DNA from: CAZMXS01 sp964570325
Lineage (GTDB): Bacteria > Verrucomicrobiota > Kiritimatiellia > CAIQIC01 > CAZMXS01
Length of the DNA stretch: 12,028 nucleotides
Reading direction: 5' to 3'
Assembly: GCA_964570325.1 (NCBI GenBank)
Contig: CAZMXS010000101.1
Location: 1-12,028, forward strand
Program-made: the position numbers and the translations under genes
Shown here: piece after piece, positions 6,092 to 12,028 of the stretch
Layout of the letters: every line of letters begins with the position of its first letter
Numbering within the stretch: position 1 is the first letter of the stretch
Notes under the pieces: generated by a model
What the model was told of the DNA's origin: nothing
Databases searched by the model: none
Seen by the model: the letters and a program-made list of their open reading frames with translations, nothing else

Positions 6092-7368
6092 GCGTCAATC
6101 GCGAGACGGTTCCTTATCCGGTCTTTCCCATCGGGGTCTGGATGCTGAAAAGCCATCTGGCGGAGCGGGGTATTGAAGCAGAGGTGGCCGACCTGTTCCT
6201 GCTCGGCGATCTGGATGCGCTGGAGCAGTGCTTCTTGAAAAGCAGCCGCTTTGATGCGATCGCCATCTCCATCCGGAATATTGACAACCTGGTCTGGCCC
6301 GAAACGGTCTCCTATTTGCCGGAAATCCGCGCCTGCGTGGAGCGGGTCCGGCGGTATTTCCCGCCCGAGAAGATCATGTTGGGCGGATCCGGCTACTCCA
6401 TTTTCGGGTCCGTCCTTCTTGACGCGCTGGGTTTGGCGCAGGGCATTTCGGGGCCCGGGGAGCAAGCGCTGACGCGCTGGCTGGCGGCGTCGGACAGTGG
6501 GCCGGCGCCGGATTTTAGTTATTACCGGCATGTGCCCGCCGAGGTGGTGGCCGCCTACTATCGCGCGGCCGGTATGCTGGGCCTGCAAACGCGCCGCGGT
6601 TGTCCGCACGCATGCACATACTGCACGTATCCGCAAATCGAAGGCCGGACATTTCAGCCGCGGCCGGTGGCGGGCGTGCTGGAGGAAATCGCGGCGCTGG
6701 CCGATGGTCATGATGTTTCGTGTTTCTATTTCGTGGATTGTCTTTTTGACGCCCCGCGCGCCTACACCCTGCAACTGCTGGCGGAACTGGCGCGGGCGCG
6801 AACGCGCGCGCGCTGGTATGCCTTTGTCAATCCCGGCGGCTTTGATGATGAAATGGCTGTCGCCATGGTTGCGGCCGGCTGTGGCGGGATCGAGTTTGGC
6901 TCGGAATCCGGCGACGCCGCGATGTTGCGGGCGCTGGGGAAGGATTATGACCCGGCCCAGATCCTGCGGGTTTCCGAGATATGCCGGCGGCGGGGCTTGC
7001 CCTTTTGCCATTATCTCTTGCTGGGCGCGCCGGGCGAGAGCGAGGCGACCGTACGCAACAGCCTGGAGTTGATGCGGCGCTGCGCTCCGGCCACGGTCAT
7101 CATCAGTATCGGGTTGCGGATCTACCCGCACACCCCGCTGGCGCGGCGTTTGCGCGCCGAGGGGCGGCTCAATCCGGCGGATTCGTTGCTGGAGCCTGTT
7201 TTCTATCAACCGGAAAATATAGACTTGCGGCGGATCGCCGATTTATGTAAGCGCATGAGCCCTGCGCACTGGCTGGTGCCGGGGGTGCAGGCCAGCTTGC
7301 GGCTGGCGGACCAGCAGCAGTTGCGGCGGCGCGGGATCAAGGGCCCGCTTTGGGAGTATCTGGCATGA
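6070..7368 (+). CDS. Second B12-binding-type radical SAM protein
   Basis: The protein is 432 aa. The N-terminal domain (about 1-140) is Rossmann-like and carries SIRNIDN (67-73) and MLGGSGYSIFG (103-113), a signature seen in B12-dependent radical SAM enzymes that act on lipids and aromatic rings. There is no DxHxxG. The cluster-binding motif is CPHACTYC (Cys178, Cys182, Cys185), followed by FVDCLFD (221-227), FGSESGD (276-282) and IGLRIYPHTPL (347-357). It is clearly a different subfamily from the radical SAM protein encoded at 3045-4364, because it lacks the DUF4070 tail and has RNIDN. A role in cyclising, methylating or otherwise altering the chain is inferred from context. I chose the ATG at 6070 (reading MSRILLISVN), overlapping the upstream gene by 22 nt; an ATG at 6037 would add 11 unlikely residues. 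Confidence 0.87.
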   Translation: MSRILLISVNRETVPYPVFPIGVWMLKSHLAERGIEAEVADLFLLGDLDALEQCFLKSSRFDAIAISIRNIDNLVWPETVSYLPEIRACVERVRRYFPPEKIMLGGSGYSIFGSVLLDALGLAQGISGPGEQALTRWLAASDSGPAPDFSYYRHVPAEVVAAYYRAAGMLGLQTRRGCPHACTYCTYPQIEGRTFQPRPVAGVLEEIAALADGHDVSCFYFVDCLFDAPRAYTLQLLAELARARTRARWYAFVNPGGFDDEMAVAMVAAGCGGIEFGSESGDAAMLRALGKDYDPAQILRVSEICRRRGLPFCHYLLLGAPGESEATVRNSLELMRRCAPATVIISIGLRIYPHTPLARRLRAEGRLNPADSLLEPVFYQPENIDLRRIADLCKRMSPAHWLVPGVQASLRLADQQQLRRRGIKGPLWEYLA

Positions 7369-8096
7369 TGCTCAAGGATCAGATCGCATTGGTTACCGGC
7401 GGCACGCGCGGCATCGGTCGCGCAGTCAGCCTCGAACTGGCGCGCGCCGGCGCGCGGGTGTTCGGCTGGTATCACGCCAATGCCGCCGCAGCCGCGGATC
7501 TGGAGCAAATGGCGGCTGGCGTGCGGACGGCGGCAGTGGATGTCACCGACGCCGCGGCGGTTAAAAGCGCCCTGGGCGAAATCATCCATGCGGCCGGCCG
7601 GCTGGATATCGTAGTCAATGCCGCCGGATTTAACCAGGATGCCTTTTTGGCGATGATGGATGATCGGCAATGGCGTCGGGTGCTCGACATCAACCTGGGC
7701 GGCACATTCAATGTGTGTCGGGAGGCAGTGCGCGAGATGTTTTTCCGGCGCGCCGGGCGGATCGTCAATATCGCCTCGCTTTCCGGGGTTACCGGCCTGC
7801 CGGCGCAGACGAATTACGCGGCGGCCAAGGGCGGTGTGATCGCCTTCACGAAGTCGCTGGCGGTGGAGGCCGCGCGATTCAATGTGCTGGTGAATGCGAT
7901 CTCGCCGGGCCTGGTGGACACTGACATGACGCGGCAGATGCCGGCGGCGAAGCGGCGGGAAATCGAAGCGCGGATTCCGTTGGGCCGCGCGGGGACGGCA
8001 GAGGAAGTGGCGCGGCTGGTCTTGTTCCTGGTGTCGGATTGGAACACGTACATCACCGGCCAGAATTACGTGATAGACGGCGGACTGTATACGTGA
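7365..8096 (+). CDS. fabG: FabG-type 3-oxoacyl-ACP reductase
   Basis: The protein is 243 aa, typical for FabG. It reduces 3-oxoacyl-ACP to 3-hydroxyacyl-ACP with NADPH in the cytoplasm. The nucleotide site TGGTRGIG is at 11-18, NAAG at 85-88, and the catalytic set Asn110, Ser138, Tyr151 and Lys155 is complete (NIASLSG and NYAAAKGG). PGLVDTDM (181-188) and the C-terminal GQNYVIDGG (232-240) agree with the family. The start is ATGATG at 7365, overlapping the radical SAM stop (ATGA), with GGGAG at 7352-7356; starting at the second ATG would remove one residue. It is the ketoreductase of the cluster and is probably a dedicated copy beside a housekeeping fabG elsewhere, which cannot be checked here. 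Other short-chain dehydrogenases are possible, but the context and residues fit FabG well. Confidence 0.92.
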   Translation: MMLKDQIALVTGGTRGIGRAVSLELARAGARVFGWYHANAAAAADLEQMAAGVRTAAVDVTDAAAVKSALGEIIHAAGRLDIVVNAAGFNQDAFLAMMDDRQWRRVLDINLGGTFNVCREAVREMFFRRAGRIVNIASLSGVTGLPAQTNYAAAKGGVIAFTKSLAVEAARFNVLVNAISPGLVDTDMTRQMPAAKRREIEARIPLGRAGTAEEVARLVLFLVSDWNTYITGQNYVIDGGLYT

Positions 8097-8204
8097 GCGG
8101 CCGGCCAGGATTGGCCACGCCGGACCCCCTCCAAGGGGGCGGGTTGTGAATCATGTGCGGCCTGCTTGCAGGCGGTCGCAAGATAAGGGATATTAAAAAC
8201 CATC
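8097..8204 (+). other. Hairpin-rich gap between reductase and carrier protein genes
   Basis: This is the only large gap inside the gene set. It holds three potential RNA hairpins in a row: GGCCA/TGGCC (8103-8116, 4-nt loop), CCCCCT/AGGGGG (8125-8139, 3-nt loop) and GCCTG/CAGGC (about 8160-8173), whose arms extend outward with TGCG/CGCA (8156-8180) across a bulge. None is followed by a T-run, so they do not look like terminators. An A/T-rich stretch (8181-8200) precedes the carrier protein start; AAGGGA (8185-8190) is a weak, distant ribosome site. The hairpins might stabilise or mark processing of the mRNA so that more carrier protein is made; that is inference. Confidence 0.5.
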
Positions 8205-8462
8205 ATGGAATTAAACGCGCAGGTCAAGCAGGTGATTGTCGAGCGGTTGCGGCTGCGGATCAAACCGGAGGAGATCGCCGACGATGCGGCGCTTTTCGGA
8301 TCGGGCCTGGGTTTGGATTCGATTGACGCGCTGGAGCTTTCGATCGCGATTGAAAAGACATTCGGCGTGGAAATTCGCAACGAGGAAGATGGGCGAAAAG
8401 CCTTCCGCAACGTGGCCGCGCTGGTGGAATTTATTCGTGAACGACAGGCCCGCCAGTCCTGA
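8205..8462 (+). CDS. Acyl carrier protein
   Basis: The protein is 85 aa, acidic and helical, and matches the acyl carrier protein family. The phosphopantetheine attachment site is Ser39 in GLGLDSIDALEL. Helix I (about 4-17, NAQVKQVIVERLRL) and the later stretch IAIEKTFGVEI (48-58) are as expected. It would hold the growing chain as a thioester for the ketosynthase, reductase and dehydratase of the cluster and hand it to the acyltransferase. It needs a phosphopantetheinyl transferase, which is not in this window. The DSI motif, rather than the DSL of AcpP, and the setting suggest a dedicated carrier. The next gene starts inside its last codons (26-nt overlap). Confidence 0.93.
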   Translation: MELNAQVKQVIVERLRLRIKPEEIADDAALFGSGLGLDSIDALELSIAIEKTFGVEIRNEEDGRKAFRNVAALVEFIRERQARQS

Positions 8463-8832
8463 TCTGCCGCACGCCTACCCGTTTCGCTTCATTGACCGGA
8501 TCATTCGCGCGTCCCCTGGCGTGGAGGCGCTGGCCGCCAGGCGAGTGGCCGCCGATGATCCGTTGGTGGAGGGTTGTTTGCCTGCGTGCCTGTTGCTGGA
8601 AGCCTGCGCCCAGACCGCCGGCCTGGCGTTGGGGGCGCCGGAACCTGCGTCGCCGCCGCCTGTGCTGGCGGCGGCCAGCGCATTCCGCTTTCACGATTCA
8701 GCGCGTCCTGGCGACACCTTGCACGTTGCGGCCCGGTTGGAGCGGCGGCTGGGAAGTTTGACGAGGTTCGAGGTGCGGGTCATGGTCGCGGAACGCTGCC
8801 TGGCGGAGGGCTTTATTACGCTGGCGGGCTGA
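8437..8832 (+). CDS. Short FabZ/ApeP-like 3-hydroxyacyl-ACP dehydratase
   Basis: The protein is 131 aa. It has the hotdog-fold pattern LPHAYPFRFIDRI (10-22) and LLLEACAQTAGLALG (52-66), as in dehydratases that convert 3-hydroxyacyl-ACP to trans-2-enoyl-ACP. The usual GHFPxxPxxPGV loop with its catalytic His is missing: VEGCLP leads straight into the helix with Glu55. His12 in LPH remains. The short dehydratases of aryl polyene clusters look similar in this region, so it may be active with a different residue set, or weak. I chose the GTG at 8437 (MNDRPASPDLPHAYPF) because GGTGG lies 9 nt upstream and this removes a long extension that only shadows the carrier gene. It is the last gene of the tight run; a 236-nt gap follows. 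Confidence 0.78.
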   Translation: MNDRPASPDLPHAYPFRFIDRIIRASPGVEALAARRVAADDPLVEGCLPACLLLEACAQTAGLALGAPEPASPPPVLAAASAFRFHDSARPGDTLHVAARLERRLGSLTRFEVRVMVAERCLAEGFITLAG

Positions 8833-9007
8833 ATGTGGGCCGCATGGCTTGAAAGCGCCGCGCCGCCGTGTTGATGGGGGAGCGCAAAGCCCGGAATGCT
8901 TGCTGCCGGCTCCCGACCCAATGGGCGCCACACGTGCTCAGCTTTGGGGCCGAACGGGTTTGGCGACAGACGGAGATGCAATGGCGGCCACGCCGCGCGG
9001 TTTCCTC

Positions 9008-9036
9008 TTGTCGGTATGTGCCGGAACTCCTATAAA
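9008..9036 (+). promoter_or_regulatory. Sigma70-like promoter for the cardiolipin synthase gene
   Basis: TTGTCG (9008-9013) and TATAAA (9031-9036) are separated by exactly 17 nt, close to the sigma70 consensus, and lie 32 nt before the ATG of the cardiolipin synthase gene. The rest of the 8833-9068 gap shows no convincing gene and no clear terminator. This promoter suggests that the synthase is transcribed on its own and not only by read-through from the lipid operon. Confidence 0.55.
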
Positions 9037-9068
9037 GCTGTCAGCGGCCGCGCCGCGCATGGGGGGAT

Positions 9069-10505
9069 ATGGATTCCACGCTCGTTTTGGAACTGGTCGG
9101 GCTGGTTCTGCCGTTCCTGCACTTGGTGGGCGCTTTGCATGCCGTGCATGCGATCATGTGCGTGCGCAACTCGCAGAGCGCGATCGCCTGGGCCATTTCG
9201 TTGATTACCTTTCCGTACCTGGCCATTCCGCTCTACTGGTTTTTCGGGCGCAGCAAGTTTGCGGGCTACGTCGAATCACGGCGCAAGGGGAATCTGGAAA
9301 TCAATCATATCGCCGATAAAGCCATCAGCCGGATTTACGATTATCGCTCCGCTGACGCTGCCGGTATCGCCGACCTGAAGACACTGGAGGCGCTGGCTCG
9401 CATGCCGTTCACGCGGGCCAACCGCGTGGATTTGCTGGTGGATGGGCCCGCCACGTTCGATGCCATTTTTGAAGGTATTGATCGCGCGCAGATTTATTTA
9501 CTGGTCCAGTTCTTTATCATCCACGATGACGAGCTGGGGCGCGCGCTCAAGGCGCGTTTGATTCAGAAGGCGCGCGCCGGGGTGCGGGTTCTGCTCCTGT
9601 ATGACGAGGTGGGGAGCCATGACCTGCCCGAGAGTTACCTGCAGGAATTGCGTGATGAGAAGATTGAGGTTCACGGGTTCGGCACTCCCGAGAAGCGCAA
9701 AAATCGTTTTCAGATCAATTTCCGCAACCACCGGAAAATCGTGGTGGTGGACGGCCGGCTGGCGTTCGTTGGCGGGTTGAATGTGGGGGACGAGTACATG
9801 GGTCGCAGCGCCCGGTTCGGGCCATGGCGCGACACGCATGTGCGGATCGAGGGGCCGGCAGTGATGGGCGTGCAACTGGCGTTCCTGGAAGACTGGTATT
9901 GGGCCTCCGACCAGACGCCCGATCTGGCCTGGGTGCCGCAACCGGCCGCCGATTCAAATCAGCATGTGCTGATCCTGCCCACCGGGCCCGCGGACGACCG
10001 GGAGACCTGTGATCTCTTTTTTGTCCACGCCATCAATTCGGCGCGCCAGCGGGTCTGGATCACGAGCCCGTATTTTGTGCCCGACCCGCCGGTGATTCGC
10101 GCCCTCCAGTTGGCGGCCCTGCGCGGCGTGGATGTGCGCATCATGCTGCCGCAGAAGCCGGATCACCTGCTGGTCTATCTTTCCGCATTTTCATACCTCG
10201 GCGAAATGGAGCGATCGAATGTCCGGATTTTCCGCTACCAGCCCGGATTCCTGCATCAAAAAGTCATGCTGGTGGATGACGACGGAGCCGTGGTGGGGAC
10301 CGCCAACCTGGACAATCGCTCGTTCCATCTGAACTTCGAGATCATGGTCCTGGTATCCGATCTGGCTTTCGCTGGCGCAGTGGCGCGGATGCTTGAACGA
10401 GATTTCCAGCAATGCCGGCAGGTGACCGCCGATGAATACAAGAGGCGCGGGTTTGGATTCCGGCTGGCGGTGCGCATCGCGCGCCTGCTTTCACCGGTGC
10501 AATGA
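9069..10505 (+). CDS. cls: Cardiolipin synthase, phospholipase D family
   Basis: The protein is 478 aa, the usual size of ClsA-type enzymes, which join two phosphatidylglycerol molecules into cardiolipin at the inner membrane. Two N-terminal membrane helices (about 4-26 and 36-59) are followed by two phospholipase D HKD motifs: His221-Lys223-Asp228 in NHRKIVVVDGRLAFVGGLN and His396-Lys398-Asp403 in LHQKVMLVDDDG, each followed by its Gly/Asn partner (GGLN, GTANLDNRSF). WRDTHVRIEGPAV (253-265) is also typical. All catalytic residues are intact. A G-run (9061-9066) just before the ATG is the likely ribosome site. It has its own promoter and no overlap with the lipid operon, so its closeness may be chance or may reflect shared envelope lipid roles. 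Confidence 0.93.
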   Translation: MDSTLVLELVGLVLPFLHLVGALHAVHAIMCVRNSQSAIAWAISLITFPYLAIPLYWFFGRSKFAGYVESRRKGNLEINHIADKAISRIYDYRSADAAGIADLKTLEALARMPFTRANRVDLLVDGPATFDAIFEGIDRAQIYLLVQFFIIHDDELGRALKARLIQKARAGVRVLLLYDEVGSHDLPESYLQELRDEKIEVHGFGTPEKRKNRFQINFRNHRKIVVVDGRLAFVGGLNVGDEYMGRSARFGPWRDTHVRIEGPAVMGVQLAFLEDWYWASDQTPDLAWVPQPAADSNQHVLILPTGPADDRETCDLFFVHAINSARQRVWITSPYFVPDPPVIRALQLAALRGVDVRIMLPQKPDHLLVYLSAFSYLGEMERSNVRIFRYQPGFLHQKVMLVDDDGAVVGTANLDNRSFHLNFEIMVLVSDLAFAGAVARMLERDFQQCRQVTADEYKRRGFGFRLAVRIARLLSPVQ

Positions 10506-10731
10506 TGATACAGAGTGGGAGTCACGGGTTGGGGCGGCGCCGGCGGATGGTGGCACGAAGTTTAGGGCAAATACGGGATGGCGGCGGGCGTTGGGGCCAG
10601 TATGAAAAAATGGGCGGGGTGGATAAGCGGTTGTTGGTTTCGGTTAATAGGTTATTAGATTGGCCATGCGAGATATCGTGTGATGTCCGCGTGGTTTCGG
10701 TGCGGTGGGCGCAGAGCGAAAGGAAGGGGAA
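10506..10731 (+). other. Noncoding gap with a weak promoter-like pair
   Basis: I see no convincing gene here; a 77-codon open frame at 10502-10735 is Arg/Gly-rich, overlaps both neighbours and resembles nothing known. An A/T-richer stretch at about 10630-10680 contains TTGTTG (10631-10636) and TATTAG (10653-10658) with 16-nt spacing, a weak sigma70-like pair. It may drive the downstream repeat-protein gene. No terminator with a T-run follows the cardiolipin synthase gene. Confidence 0.3.
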
Positions 10732-11946
10732 ATGAAGTCACGGGTATTGTTGGCGGCGGTGGTCCTGCTGACGGCGGGGTGCGGGGTGTTCGCTAATCAG
10801 ATTCAGTTCGGGTTTTCCGGCACAACGCCGGTGCCGCGGGATTATGACGGTGATGGCATCACGGACCTCGGGCTGTATTACGAGCCGCTGGGCATGTGGT
10901 ACATCTTCGGCAGCCGCGTGGGGTATATGGAGCAGCAATGGGGGTTCGCCGGCGCCAAGCCGGTGCCCTTCGATTGGAACAACGACGCCAAGGCGGAACT
11001 GGCGGTTTACGCGCCGGACTGGCCGGGCGGCGGCACCTGGTTCTTCTACAACTGCAACGGCATGTCGAATGTGCCGAACAACGTGGTGGCGGCCAACGCG
11101 ACCAACGCGCTGATCGGGCGGGGCGCGGAAAACGAAATTCAAAGCAAGGCCGTCCATAGCGCCATTGTGGCGGGCTATGGAAATATCGTTCACTCCAACG
11201 CCTACGCGGCGTTCATCGGGGCCGGCGCCGGCTGCGAGGCTAACGGCGATTACGCGGTGGTGGGCGGCGGTTTCAAGAACCGGGCAAAAGGAAACTGCGC
11301 GGTCGTGGCGGGCGGTGGCGGCTGGTTTCTGGCGGATATGCCAAACGTGGCCACGGCGGATTTCGCGACGGTCAGCGGCGGGTTCGGCAATACCGTCGGA
11401 AAAATGTGTGGCGTCATTCCCGGTGGCTGGCTGAACGAGGTGCACGGCGATTATGGCATCGCCATGGGGCTCGCAGCAAAAGCGCAGCATGCCAACACAT
11501 TCGTCTTCAATGACAGCATCACGCCGTACAGCTCCACCAAGGCCAACCAGTTTGTGGTAAACGCCGGCAACGGTATCTTCTCGGCGCAGAATGCCGGCAC
11601 CAACAAGGCGGTCAAAGCGGGCGAATACTATCGTGACAACTCGATTGTTGCCTGGGGCAAGGTCGGTAGCGATGGCGCGCGTTCCCGCGACTTTGGCGTG
11701 GTGTCCATCACACATCCCAACACCGGCGAATACTTGATTACCATCCGTTTCGGCGGGGAGGTGCCGGCCGATGTCATTTGCACCGCTTCGGCGGAGATTG
11801 ATTCCCGGCCGACCAATCTGTCGCAATGCCGGTTTGTGGCGGTGGATCAGGATGACGGCAACAAGTTCAGGGTTTACATCAATAATGGTTCAGGCGAGCC
11901 GGTGAACAATGAGTTCACCTTCATTGTCACCGGTCGCGAGCGATAG
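10732..11946 (+). CDS. Secreted or lipidated protein with FG-GAP-like and YadA-head-like repeats
   Basis: The protein is 404 aa. A signal sequence (MKSRVLLAAVVLLTAGCG) could be cut by the lipoprotein peptidase at Cys17 (TAGC) or just after VFA (19-21). Two FG-GAP/VCBS-like units follow, about 25-60 (GFSGTTPVPRDYDGDGITDL) and 70-106 (GFAGAKPVPFDWNNDAKAEL); the first has a calcium-loop-like DYDGDGITD. About residues 125-256 form Gly/Ala/Asn-rich repeats such as SAIVAGYGNIVHSN and YAVVGGGFKNRAKGN, the pattern of YadA-type trimeric adhesin heads. A neck-like NQFVVNAGNGI (272-282) and a beta-rich C-terminal domain (about 303-400) complete it. No YadA anchor barrel is present. AGGAAGGGGA (10721-10730) supports the ATG at 10732. 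A surface or matrix role is inferred; the partner and substrate are unknown. Confidence 0.7.
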   Translation: MKSRVLLAAVVLLTAGCGVFANQIQFGFSGTTPVPRDYDGDGITDLGLYYEPLGMWYIFGSRVGYMEQQWGFAGAKPVPFDWNNDAKAELAVYAPDWPGGGTWFFYNCNGMSNVPNNVVAANATNALIGRGAENEIQSKAVHSAIVAGYGNIVHSNAYAAFIGAGAGCEANGDYAVVGGGFKNRAKGNCAVVAGGGGWFLADMPNVATADFATVSGGFGNTVGKMCGVIPGGWLNEVHGDYGIAMGLAAKAQHANTFVFNDSITPYSSTKANQFVVNAGNGIFSAQNAGTNKAVKAGEYYRDNSIVAWGKVGSDGARSRDFGVVSITHPNTGEYLITIRFGGEVPADVICTASAEIDSRPTNLSQCRFVAVDQDDGNKFRVYINNGSGEPVNNEFTFIVTGRER

Positions 11947-11950
11947 AAGA

Positions 11951-12000
11951 CTGCGCCGCGGGGCCGGCCCGGAGCCCGCCCCCCGGCGGGCGGGACGCAG
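11951..12000 (+). other. GC-rich structured tail after the repeat-protein gene
   Basis: CTGCG (11951-11955) can pair with CGCAG (11996-12000), enclosing a GGGCCGGCCC palindrome (11961-11970) and a perfect 7-bp hairpin GCCCGCC/GGCGGGC with a CCCC loop (11974-11991). The result would be a branched RNA just after the stop codon. No T-run follows, so it is not a standard intrinsic terminator; it might block exonucleases or end transcription in another way. Confidence 0.35.
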
Positions 12001-12028
12001 AGAGGCCAGGGCGAGTGGGGTAGCCGGG

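Larger units (their letters stand above)
1482..8832 (+). other. Putative lipid/polyene biosynthetic operon with two B12-type radical SAM enzymes
   Basis: Nine consecutive + strand genes are packed with overlaps or a 6-nt gap, apart from one 108-nt gap before the carrier protein. The order is acyltransferase, LolA-like protein, radical SAM, ketosynthase, chain-length-factor-like protein, radical SAM, ketoreductase, acyl carrier protein, dehydratase. Three junctions are ATGA stop/start overlaps, which suggests translational coupling. The carrier, reductase, dehydratase, ketosynthase pair, LolA-like and LpxL-like parts match the plan of aryl polyene clusters. The two radical SAM genes instead recall the gene sets proposed for ladderane lipids. 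No enoyl reductase, acyl-AMP ligase, thioesterase, phosphopantetheinyl transferase or RND/MMPL exporter is present in the window. Operon status and product class are inference from order and spacing. Confidence 0.7.

Noticed and set aside
5500..7209. 569-codon open frame on the minus strand
   Set aside because: It lies antisense to the chain-length-factor-like and radical SAM genes, which have clear motifs; its translation is Arg/Gln/Pro-rich with no recognisable domain, as expected for shadow frames in GC-rich DNA.
8236..8436. Long N-terminal extension of the dehydratase inside the carrier protein gene
   Set aside because: This part shadows the carrier protein in another frame and is Arg/Trp-rich; the GTG at 8437 gives a normal hotdog N-terminus.
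8849..9319. 156-codon open frame spanning the gap and the start of the cardiolipin synthase gene
   Set aside because: It runs through the promoter-like pair and 250 nt into a clearly coding gene in another frame, and its translation resembles nothing I know.
10502..10735. 77-codon open frame between the cardiolipin synthase and repeat-protein genes
   Set aside because: It overlaps both neighbours, is Arg/Gly-rich, has no convincing ribosome site and matches no known small protein.
10738..11826. 362-codon open frame on the minus strand
   Set aside because: It is antisense to the repeat protein with a signal peptide, good ribosome site and regular repeats; it has no recognisable domain.

Overview
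This window looks like chromosomal DNA from a GC-rich, Gram-negative bacterium, most likely of the PVC superphylum and perhaps a Kiritimatiellota or Lentisphaerae relative. That placement is inference. It rests on lipid A acyltransferase-like and LolA-like envelope genes, a small zinc-ribbon membrane protein of a style common in that group, a secreted protein combining FG-GAP-like and YadA-head-like repeats, and a partial upstream gene ending in an IFYRL-type tail. All genes read on the + strand. No rRNA, tRNA, insertion sequence or CRISPR array was seen.

Layout. Positions 1-794 hold the end of an upstream gene, a SHOCT-domain lipoprotein and a good rho-independent terminator. Positions 953-1444 hold a zinc-ribbon protein with two membrane helices. 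Positions 1482-8832 hold a nearly gapless set of nine genes: LpxL/HtrB-like acyltransferase, LolA-like periplasmic protein, B12-binding radical SAM enzyme with a DUF4070-like tail, short ketosynthase, half-size chain-length-factor-like ketosynthase homologue, second B12-binding-type radical SAM enzyme, FabG-type ketoreductase, acyl carrier protein and a short hotdog-fold dehydratase. Neighbouring genes overlap by 4, 17, 4, 22, 4 and 26 nt or lie 6 nt apart, except for a 108-nt hairpin-rich gap before the carrier protein. Positions 9008-10505 hold a cardiolipin synthase behind its own sigma70-like promoter. Positions 10732-11946 hold a secreted repeat protein, followed by a GC-rich structured tail.

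How the genes could work together. Ketosynthase plus chain-length factor, ketoreductase, dehydratase and carrier protein form the core of an aryl-polyene-like type II fatty acid/polyketide line. There is no enoyl reductase in the window, so a polyunsaturated acyl chain is expected. Two different radical SAM enzymes with N-terminal B12-type domains could then methylate or cyclise it. This combination recalls the gene sets proposed, but not proven, to make ladderane lipids in anammox bacteria. The acyltransferase and LolA-like protein suggest that the product is put on a lipid and moved to the outer membrane.

This lipid cluster is the most notable part of the window. The ketosynthase appears to have Ser where the first catalytic His should be, its partner lacks the Cys, and the dehydratase lacks the usual GHFP loop, so its chemistry cannot simply be read off standard FabF/FabZ models. 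The product is unknown.
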